A stretch of DNA of 64,000 bases from Paracentrotus lividus. Its lineage: Eukaryota; Echinodermata; Echinoidea; Camarodonta; Echinidae. Location: contig CALNVZ010003432.1 in the NCBI GenBank assembly GCA_940671915.1, positions 5,724,203 through 5,788,202 of the forward strand. The letters run 5' to 3'. The position numbers and the translations under genes are program-made. The notes under the pieces are model-generated. The model made no database searches, had not been told where the DNA came from, and was given only the letters and a program-made list of their open reading frames with translations. How positions within the stretch are numbered: the first letter of the stretch is position 1; every line of letters starts with the position of its first letter. Below are positions 54,801 through 64,000 of this stretch, piece by piece.

Positions 54801-55289
54801 GCCCTTAACTGCCATCAAAACAGCTTTTGATGGTACCTTACTTGCCATGAGATGGGTTCGAGACAAGTTTGAGACTAGATGTGGAGATGTCTCCTCAGTC
54901 TCAGAGACAGGTAAGGGTATGCAAATATAGGAGACGTCTCTGCGATATGAAATACCACCTAAGTTAGCAAACTAAATTTTTAAAAAGTTTAAGACCTGGA
55001 AATAAAAATGCCCCCTCCCCGACCCGCCCCCTTCAAGACTGACAAGACTCAAAATACACCGGGACTATTAGGTTTAAGTCCTTCTGGTAGTAGATGTTGA
55101 GGGGGAAAAAAGCTTGTGTTATTTGAAAAAGAAGACTCATCTGCAATTTGCATTATTATTTTCATGCTGATAGCTGAAATGCCACTAGTGTGATTCAAAA
55201 AAGAATACTCATCTTCTATTGGAATCATTATTCATATCTGATATTAATAGATGTAAGGACATTAGAGGACCTTCTTATGTCCTTCCTGT

Positions 55290-55514
55290 GGGGTGTAACA
55301 TAAAGACTTACGACTGATAAAAAGTTACGATTGATTTTTTTCTCGGTAGCCTCATTTGGAAACTAGGTACAGTCATGGATTAAGATTTTGATATGATTAA
55401 GAGTAGCATTATGGATAGGGTTAGGATTAAGTTCATCAACTTTGGAGCATCCTGTCCATGATGAAAAAATCAATCGTAACTTTTAATCAATCGTAAGTCT
55501 TTGTGTTACACCCC
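55290..55514. mobile_element. MITE with GGGGTGTAACA ends (225 bp)
   Basis: Arms GGGGTGTAACATAAAGACTT and inverse of GGGGTGTAACACAAAGACTT, continuing ACGA.TGAT.AAAAGTTACGATTGATTTTTT. It interrupts a repeat that recurs on both sides (AAGACTCATCTTCTATTAGAATCAT near 55205 and 55575). Confidence 0.8.
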
Positions 55515-56163
55515 ACTGTAGTGGATGTTACAATAACAACAACAAATACGAGCACTGGTGTAATTCACAAAAAGAAGACTCATCTTCTATTAGAATCATC
55601 ATTTTCATGCTAATAGCTAAAAAGACACTACTGGGGGAAGTCACTTAAGAAATAGAATACCTATCTTTTATTAGAATCATTATTCAAATCTGATATTAAG
55701 ACCTCCTAATGTCCTTCTTGAATTGAGATAAGCAGGAAGGCATCCATCAGACAGGACTTCCTTTTCTTCAAGCCATCTCCCGATATTGACCTCCATCCTC
55801 ACACTCCCTTCATTCAATGCCTTAACCCATTGACAGCCACTGTCTCCTTGTCCTTGTCCATGATATTATTTGGGGGCATATAATTTGGGGGAGCAAAAAA
55901 ATTGGGGGCCAATTTTTTTTTCTTATTCCTTTTTTTAAAGAACTTCAGACTACCTTTACTTCAATCCATCTCTCTGACCTCCATCCTCATACTCCCAAGA
56001 TTCAATTCCTCAACCCATCCAGGACCTTAAACCATCAACAATCACATCTCCTTGCCATGTACTTGTAGTGGACCACAGATATTATTTTGGGGCAGATATG
56101 TTTGAAGGAGCACATAAATTTTGGGGGCCAATCTCCTTTTTCTTCTTCCTTTTTTTTTTTTTA

Positions 56164-56187
56164 NNNNNNNNNNNNNNNNNNNNNNNN
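56164..56187. other. Assembly gap (24 N)
   Basis: The gap is flanked on both sides by the same CAATCTCCTTTTTCTTCTTC plus T-run, so the true sequence may be a single or multiple copy of that segment. Confidence 0.98.
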
Positions 56188-56517
56188 CAATCTCCTTTTT
56201 CTTCTTCCTTTTTTTTTTTTTAGAACTTCAGTCTTCCTCTTTCTTCAAGCCTTCTCCTGATACTTATCTCCATCCTCACACTTGCTCCAAAGTAAAATTG
56301 AATGCACACATAGAGGACAACATCTCTGACAACTTGTTCTTGTTGTGATGCTTAGCATTAAACATTGTATGAGGGGCAAATAATTCGGGAGCAGGGGCAA
56401 ATTATCAGGGGCCACAGAGCATTTGTAAAAGTGGAGGGGCTGGGCCGAAAGTGGTGGGGGGCAGAACAGGCTAAAATTCACAAATCTATGCTCATATTAG
56501 CATTTTTGTATACATTT

Positions 56518-57164
56518 CGTCGCTGTTTTTACGAACCGTCATAAACCTAATTTTTTGTCAAATTTTCGAAATTGAGTTTTTTCGATATTCTTAAATCCTG
56601 TATTCAACTCTATCGAATTACCAAATTTCAGGTCGAAATCTTAATTATTTAAAAAATAAGAGAGGATTCAAATTTCGTTCAAAACGTCACATCCCTTCCA
56701 GTGATTTTACGAAGCGTCCGAAACCATTGTTTCTACACTATAGCAGTCTCCTGAATGGCGCGCAACCCGACCTAGATATGGGTGAGCGGTGCGCGTATGC
56801 ATTGAGTGATTTTACGAACCGTTCTATCTCGTGGTTTAGGACGCTAAAAAACATGCGCTTGCTACGCGTGATTTTACGAAGTGATCTTAACCCCCTGTTT
56901 TTCGTAAAAACAATCAGTTTCTAAAATACTACCTTCTATTTTATTCTAAATATTTAAAAATCAAACCCCAATTGCAAATATTTTATTTTCATATTGTAAA
57001 ATTCTAGAATTTATGCTGTACATTGATATAAATAATTACCCTGGTTTCCTTCAAAGTGCGAAGTTATGAGCGTCAGAAGAACAACCTAACTTTGAACGCT
57101 ATTATTTCAAAAGCTGGTTTTGGGAACTCGGCGAGGTGTAGGACGGTTCGTAAAATCACTGACG
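56518..57164. mobile_element. 650-bp MITE, family 1, copy B
   Basis: 647 bp, same ends and internal motifs as copy A (21997-22647), with 4-bp duplication ATTT (56514-56517, 57165-57168). The frame beginning in the middle (LLNGAQPDLDMGERCAYAL...) is also open in copy A, but it overlaps the internal terminal-like repeats and has no known match. Confidence 0.88.
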
Positions 57165-57168
57165 ATTT

Positions 57169-60100
57169 GCTGATAAAAGTGGGGGAAGAAGCCCCCTAGC
57201 CTGTGGCTCCGCGGTCTGGCGGACACTTGTTTTTCTTCTTCTTTTTTTTTTTAAAGAAATTGATACCTTAAAGAATTGAAGTATTGTAGCTAATCAAAAA
57301 CGAATGTTCTTGCATCAGTAAATATAAATGCACATATCTCAACCAATCATAATATAGTGATTCTTAGATCCCCTCCTACAACTGTATCATTCTGATCATA
57401 TGTTATGCAATTATGATTATATCAATTGATCAATCGACGGTTACACTTGGCTACCAGATATACATGTATAAACCAGATCTTGAAACATAGATATGATGAA
57501 AAAAATACACATACAATTTTGTTTCTCCATTATTATCCCTTGTGTGCCTCAGAAGAGAAGCTATGGGCGCCAAACAATTACAGTTTTGTACCTAGATATT
57601 TCTTACTTTTATAGTTCTTCAAAAAATAGAAAGGAAGAGTTTATATATCTTTTTTTTTTAAGTTGCATAAACACTCCCATTTCGAAACTTTTTTTAGTTC
57701 ACATGAAACATGGGGGGCGATATGAATCTATGGAATGCTAAAAATACTTGCCGAACTTGGACTAGGATCAAACAGGACATGAAACATTCTTTGGAGGATA
57801 AACATGATTCTAATCGCTGTAAGGTTTAAAGCACACTTCCAGTTTCATCACACTTCTGCAATTTTAGCTGAAAAATAGCAAGAATTTAGCAACTGCAAGC
57901 TGACATGAATTGTTATCCTCTAAGACGACAAATGTGACTGAGTATCCTATATTTTAAAAAAAATAGAAAATTTTTGATGGCTAAAAAATGTGACAGAATG
58001 TTTTATATTTGCTTTGTTTTTAAAGAGAGAAAATCTGATGGTTTAATAATAAAATCATGAACTCTTCACACAATGAAAATCAATACAAATTGTATATTTG
58101 GTCATTAGTTTGTGACATCATTTCCCAGAACTTTGTTATTTTCATTTTATACAGATATTGACTGGGTGAGTGTGTAATAACAGTGTTTTTGGACCACTAC
58201 AATTCAATTTTCCCATGAAGGGTTATAAATTCTTTCACAAAGTGCACAACGCTGAGGGAGATAATGATCATGATGTAATTTTTTAACAAAACGATTTTGA
58301 AGACAATAACGTGGTAGGAGTGCACCTATTGATAAATTCATGTGTTAAAATAATTTTGACCTAATATTCAAACAAGCACAGGTGAGCACACAGTAAAGGG
58401 AAAATTGTCATTTTTCAAAACTCATAGGGGTAATATGTTATGCCATATTTTCAAATGAATTTTAGCAATTTAATCTTTTTATGCTATATGTTTTGTTTTG
58501 TTGTATATTATTTTCGCCTCAGAGAAAATATTTTACTAGTTGCATTTGCCCAAATTAACTTAATATCAATGCACTCAATAAAACAACTATTCATCTTTCA
58601 AAATATGAATAAACTTCAATGAAATTTTGATTAAATATGTACTGTATAATAACTTAATAATAATATACACATATATGTTTTTGAAAGAAAAAGACTAAAA
58701 CTCCATAAAGTTGAATGCATATCCTAACATTTTAAAATCAATACTATCTAGGTCAAAAGCAAAAAGCGATTTTTTGATACAAATCTATTTTTCCAGATAA
58801 AATAAAAACAAGACAATTGGTGACAATCAGCACAGAAATTCTTTGACAAGAAATTTTTGGCAGATATTATTCACCAATACAAATAAACACTTGGTAATCA
58901 TTAAGTTGGTTATTGTGTTTGAACCATTGTGTGGAGCTCTTCAATACGGTATCACACTATCTACTTCTAAAGACAACAATCCATTATCACTAAGAAATCT
59001 GATATTTTCCATTTTTGTGAAAACCTAAGGAAATTAATTCTTCAACCTTTTTACAGGGAGGGTACCCAGAAAAGGGCAGAGGTAGCAGGTACACACAATG
59101 TACCATGCTGTCAACACATGATTAAGATTTGGGCCAAGCAACTTCCTTATCAATATCAAAATCAGATCTCAATTCCACATTTTTGTTTTCATTAAAGGGC
59201 CTCAAACACATACTCTTCATACAAAAATTCTAGATATCATACAATGCAACTCCGTCTTAAAATTACTTTCTTATGTGTTAAATTAAGTTTTACAAGTATT
59301 ACATTTGCCCCTTGTTCTGCAACCCCCCCCCCCCCCCCCCCCCCACAAAAAAATAATAATTTATGGTTTTATGAAAAGGAACAAAAATATATTTATAAAT
59401 GTACTACTTGTCTACTCTCCAAAAAAACAAAACAACAACAACAACAACAAAAACAGTAACAACATCAACAACAAAAATCATAACAAAACAAAAACATATA
59501 CAGAGAATGTACACATAAAGACTGATGCCTAATAGAGGAATTGCAGTTAACCATGAGAGGGCACTTTGTTCCCATACTTGGTCACTGAAACAGTACCTCC
59601 ATAGACTATTTTCCTGTCCAAAGTTAGTCCTTTGAATTTTCCTTTAGGCTCTAGCGGCAATCAGTCAATGCCTATTTAACACTAATTTGAAAGCCTAATT
59701 TCATCCCTGGACTTCCACCATAAACTTAACACTTAAGCAAATTTTTGTGTCACAGTTTCTTGCCTGAGTTTGAGTTTGATTTTATTCACAGAATAAAAAC
59801 TTGCTTTTAGCCTAAAAGGCTGCTTTTCAGCAAGGCGGTCCATGGAAATACAAATATACAAACATTTTTTTACAAACGAAACACAATTAAATAACACGGA
59901 AAATAAATCCAGTGACGTAGCCAGCTAAACCTCATCAATTTACAAGGAATAATACCCTTCTTGAAAAAACACATATACCTCCTAAAGCCAAGTTTTTATT
60001 TAATATAGCAGTGATAACAGATACCGAAGTTCATGCAAAGAAAAATTCAGGCTGAATAATATCACATAGTTACAACATGCATACACTGTACAACTCAATG

Positions 60101-60366
60101 CAAACCATTCATGATTCTGTTAGACAGACACTTACCATTTTTTCTTCATTGCAAGGCATGATACTTAACAAGCTCCCAGACCTATAACAGTTGGAGATGT
60201 GATAAAATCCAGTCTCATAACATTAATATCTGTTCTATTTATTTAGTGATTCAATTTAGTTTCCAAGAAAGAGATTACATAAGAAAAATGAAATTGAAAC
60301 CTTAATTTAGTCATCTTTTCTTCAGGAAAGCATGAAACCAATTCAATGACCTACGTACACATTAGT
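57169..60366. other. Intergenic, one LINE tail, no gene seen
   Basis: AT-rich sequence with C-run at 59323-59344 and CAA-type microsatellite at 59427-59475. No supported coding. Confidence 0.5.
59775..59900 (-). mobile_element. 3' tail of a non-LTR retrotransposon (CR1/L2-like)
   Basis: On the minus strand: CCGCCTTGCTGAAAAGCAGC, CTTTTAGGCTAAAAGCAAG, TTTTTATTCTGTGAATAAAA and an AAACTC repeat at the end. This hairpin plus AATAAA plus short tandem tail is the usual 3' terminus of CR1/L2 elements. Confidence 0.65.
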
Positions 60367-60890
60367 AGCGTTCACACGGTATAGGCCTTAACTCCAAGTT
60401 AACTCCAAGTTATCCTTAAGAACATAGTCCTTAAGGATAACTTGGAGTTATCTTAGAGTTAAGGCCCGTGTGAACGATCTTGGTGTTTATGTTCTCGAGG
60501 ACAACTTGGTGTTTATGTTCTCGACAGATCTTAGGGTTAAGACTCTTAACTCCAAGTTGACTCCAAGCGGTGGGTGGTCCCCGATCGCGCGTTTGACCGT
60601 GTGGACGGGATTTCAGCTTAGAGTTAGTGTTCTCGAGGACAAGAGTGACCCCTTGCATAGGTTAAACTTCCGGCCCCACTGGAGCGACGTAGGGGGAAAT
60701 GAATTGCGCGCTCTACCTACAACTTGTACTTCCGGTCATCGAGCCGCTCGCTTGTCCTCGAGGACACTGTTCTCGAGGACAAGCACCCCGTGTGAACGTA
60801 ACTCGGGAACAGGCCGTCGGTGTTTAATTCTTAAGGATACTGTTCTCGAGGACTAAAACCCCGATGGTCCCGTGTGAACATAACTATAGT
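60367..60890. mobile_element. Palindrome-rich element with GTTCACACGG ends
   Basis: GTTCACACGG opens it and CCGTGTGAAC closes it, with further copies inside. A 45-bp-armed hairpin occupies 60370-60475 (TTAACTCCAAG / CTTGGAGTTA). The palindrome GTCCTCGAGGACA or TTCTCGAGGACAA occurs at least five times. The long plus-strand frame here is driven by these repeats. Confidence 0.75.
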
Positions 60891-62120
60891 TACAGCTAAC
60901 TGATTACGAAGAATGGGGCACCACTTTTTAGGTCGGAACTAATTTTCAGCTTTCTCCTCTGTAGCGACATCAATCAGCTAAACATTCTCACTAAACTTCC
61001 TCAATAAGGTGTGAATTTAAGAGAAAATTGTCACCATTTATGCACAACTCGATCAATAAAATTCATTTAATTTTTTTTGTTTTTAACACAAGCATTGTTT
61101 TCTCGAGTTCGAAAATACACTAAAGAATTTTTGTTTTCGAATAGTACTTTTATCTTCTGTTATCTCTCCTTTTTCTTCTTTTGAAGACAGTGAGAACATA
61201 AAACATAGAGAGTGGGTACATTTAGGTTCTTTTTCAGGACCACTCATAATCTCAAGAAGGAATACTTGGTGTATAATGTGAAACCTTCTATTGCTATCAT
61301 TCTACCACCAGTGAAGCCTAAAGAGTATCATAATGTTTCATTCTATCCACAGTACATTTCAAACTATAAAAGATTTTTTTTTCTCTTAAATATTTACCAA
61401 AACAGCTTTAAAACCAATCTTTCCTGAATACTAATATACTCACCTCTTAAGGATGACAGATCACAAAGAATCCAGATTAATAGATATCATATAGACCTAT
61501 ATAGTTCACACATTCATCCTGATATACATGTATTCCTTAGTCTTAGAGATTCGCATCCATGTCATATAACCAAGCTCAAAAACAATTTATAATTAAATAG
61601 GGACAGCTGGGAGGTTTTTATCTGTGAAATGTAGAAACAATTGTTTAACTCGAAAGAGATTTAAAAATGAATTGTTCCTCCTTCCTGCAGTGGCTGATCA
61701 AGGCAGGGCTGCAAGGGGTGCACACCCCCTCTATTTTTTTTTTTAAATCAAAAATTGAATATACATGTTTATAAAGTGATAACAGAAAATTGTCGTCTGC
61801 ACCCCCTCTATTTTCAAAATGGTCTTTTCCGCCCCCTCTACTTCCAATACTGGATCCGCCACTGTTCCTAGCTGGTCATTCATACAACATTAAACCCCTT
61901 AATGAGGAAATAGGCAGTCAATATTATCAATGGATACCTCTGTATTGCCTCATGAATTGTACATGCCAGATACTAATCACGGACAATCGAAACGCTTTAA
62001 TTAATGCATTGCTGCCAAAAATTAAAACAGGTATATTAATTAGCACATTGGATAAAGGCATTACAATACAATTAGCTCCCCCCCCCCCCCCCCCCACTAA
62101 TTAAGGTTAAATTCTTTTCA
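60891..62120. other. Intergenic, no gene seen
   Basis: AT-rich. Contains the second copy of the dispersed repeat at 61226-61300 and a local repeat of GCACCCCCTCTATTTT (61719, 61798), plus a C-run at 62080-62095. Confidence 0.5.
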
Positions 62121-62128
62121 ATGGAATC

Positions 62129-63065
62129 CAAGCTATTTTACAACTTTGTCTTGTGTGTTAACGACAAATAATTAACCATAAATTAATTATATAAAAAGAT
62201 TCATCTCAATAATTGTTCATGTTTCAGGTACAGGTTCAGAGGCTTCACCAAAAACATGAAAAATAATTGACATGAATTCTTTTCATAATTGATTTATGGT
62301 AAATAATTTGTTGGTAACACACAAGACAAAGTTTCAAAGTAGCTTAGACTTCACGGCCCAATATTGCTCCAACATAAGAGAAATAAGGCAAGACTTTCGA
62401 ATTTGAAAAAAAAAAATATAAGTTGGAGGAGAATCTTAAAGGATTTGCAAAATTTTTAAAACAGCTTGGAATTGCCCAATATTGCTTAAACACTAGAGAA
62501 ATAAGGCAAGACTTTTAAATTTTGAGATAGAGAGAGAAACTGAAAGTTTGAGTACAATCTTTAAGGAGTGGTTCACGATGTTCTTTACAACGGAAGGATC
62601 TTTACAAAATAATTGAGACAAATCCTTTCATAATTGATTTATGGTAAATTATTTGCTGGAAACACACAGGACAAAGTTGCAAAACAGCTTGGACTTGCCC
62701 AATACTGCTCCAACATTAGAGAAATAAGGCAAGACTTTTACACTTTGGAAAAAAAATGAGAGAGAATTTGAAAAAAGGAGGGAGAATCTGAAAGTTGGAG
62801 TGAAATCTTAAAGGAGTTGTTCACATGGTTCTTTGCAACGGAAGGATCTACACAAAATAATTGAGACAAATCCTTTCATAATTGATTTATTATAAATTAT
62901 TCATCTGTAACACACAGGACAGAGTTGTAAAACAGCTTAGACTTGCCCAATACTGCTCCAACATTAGAGAAATAAGGCAAGACTTTCAAATTTTAAAAAA
63001 AGAGAGAGAAACTGAAAGTTTGAAGAATCTTAAGGAGCAGCTAGGAGATTCTTTACAACGGAAGG
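62129..63065. repeat. Tandem repeat (four cores) with an inverted first arm
   Basis: The 43-base core GCCCAATA(T/C)TGCTCCAACA...AGAGAAATAAGGCAAGACTTT occurs at about 62355, 62473, 62696 and 62945. CATAATTGATTTATGGTAAA begins units near 62284, 62629 and 62876. A copy of the unit start is inverted at 62129-62222. Confidence 0.85.
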
Positions 63066-64000
63066 GACTATCAAGTGCAGCTGTTGTCCTTTGGCACTGG
63101 ATGTCATATAATGATTGGTTTCAAAGGAAATTCAAACATGATCTCAAAAGAGGCAACCTTTTATGAAAAATAGCACAATCCCAAATCACTTGTGTAAGAT
63201 GGAGAGATTTAAATTCGGTATTCCTGTAGCGCAGGAAAAGGGATATTTGATAGAGATCAGGCATTTGAATAGTTTACAAGGTGGAGAATAGCAAACATTT
63301 ACATACTAGATTTATATCAAGAAACATGGAGTAGATGTACATTGTACCGGTATTTTCTGTTTGCACGTAAAAAAAAAACAAAAAACAAATAAGGAAAAAC
63401 AAAGAAATGCAAGAGAAAAAAGGAAGAAGGCCATGTGTTTTAAACTGGGCCCCCATATAGGTGGTGCCGTTACATTTGCGCGACAAGCACAAACATGAAA
63501 AATGATATAAAATTTAAATACATGTGCCATATGGGTATATTTGGATAATGTGAAGGAAAATAATCTGCCAATAATTAATATTAGAAGAAATATCAATGGT
63601 GCACTCATTTACAAGTAATTAGCAATTAATTAACTTGAAGTAGCCTTTTTGCACGGTGGTGGAGAGAGGAGGCATGAGGAGGAGGAGCATAAATTTCTGT
63701 TGCATTAATAAATCAGGTTTTAACATCATAAAATCTAACATACATGTAAGACAGTTAAATTGGAATATTATATCTATCTATTAGTAACAGTGTGTAAATA
63801 TGAAATTAGAATACCTAATTAGGCTAATTAAGTTAATCAATTTAATTAATTAATGTAAAATCAGTAAAATAATGTGATTTAACTTGTCTAGATTGTGGTC
63901 GTCAGGTATTTCTACGTTCACAAAGTGAAGTAAATATTAGTTGATGCTAGGACATGGGTTTTATACTTATTCAGCCTACATGTTTAATTGTATTCTCACT
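63066..64000. other. Right end of window, no gene seen
   Basis: AT-rich sequence. The frame continuing out of the tandem repeat to 63166 has no recognisable domain. AATTAATT-type simple sequence at 63820-63855. Confidence 0.5.

Noticed and set aside
60470-60856. 128-codon plus-strand frame, the second longest in the window
   Set aside because: It follows palindromic repeat units (VLED repeated) and shows no domain.
1-64000. CRISPR arrays, rRNA genes, bacterial or phage operons
   Set aside because: No regularly spaced direct repeats with unique spacers, no rRNA-like conserved stretches, and gene structure is intron-split animal type.

Overview
The window is animal genomic DNA: AT-rich, intron-rich and crowded with miniature inverted-repeat elements, fold-back repeats, tRNA-derived SINE pieces, non-LTR retrotransposon tails and microsatellites. 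Large introns, many small DNA-transposon relics and very frequent TACATGTA-type palindromes suggest an invertebrate deuterostome, most likely a sea urchin or another echinoderm. That assignment is an inference from style and was not looked up.

The one gene that can be reconstructed with confidence is on the minus strand, from 36.7 kb down to 5.64 kb. Thirteen candidate coding exons encode a shootin-1 (SHTN1) homologue: an N-terminal and central coiled coil, a polyproline stretch, the shootin signature around SRIKKGQ, and a Ser/Pro-rich tail. Shootin-1 in vertebrates couples actin retrograde flow to adhesion during axon outgrowth. Splice phases agree at every junction except one, where the main exon 10 donor is one base out. 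Corrected for that base the protein is 629 residues; from memory, the long human isoform is 631. The two most 5' exons (36.6 kb and 21.9 kb) are less certain than the other eleven.

The gene shows two independent within-gene duplications. Exon 10 is followed by three further partial copies in tandem (11.74-12.14 kb), two with intact donors in the phase the main copy has lost. The start of the last exon is duplicated upstream together with its acceptor (6.23-6.36 kb). The stop codon lies inside a tandem array of AGGTCA-like units (5.46-5.66 kb).

Region by region: 0-5.6 kb is 3' flank with fold-back repeats. 5.6-36.7 kb is the shootin gene; its introns hold a Tc1/mariner-like MITE (10.0-10.9 kb), a reverse transcriptase fragment (11.5 kb), a 651-bp MITE (22.0 kb), a nested pair of inverted-repeat elements (24.2-25.5 kb), a composite repeat block (26.5-29.8 kb) and a SINE (32.1-32.4 kb). 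36.7-44.8 kb has a CT/GA-rich block next to the candidate promoter, an unassigned candidate exon at 38.3 kb and more MITEs. 44.9-46.3 kb is CpG-containing and has two plus-strand candidate first exons. 46.3-64 kb is repeat-dominated: a second 650-bp MITE copy at 56.5 kb, a piggyBac-like MITE inside a 54-bp minisatellite at 54 kb, a palindromic cluster at 60.4-60.9 kb and a tandem plus inverted repeat at 62.1-63.1 kb.

I see no rRNA gene, CRISPR array, bacterial operon or intact transposase.
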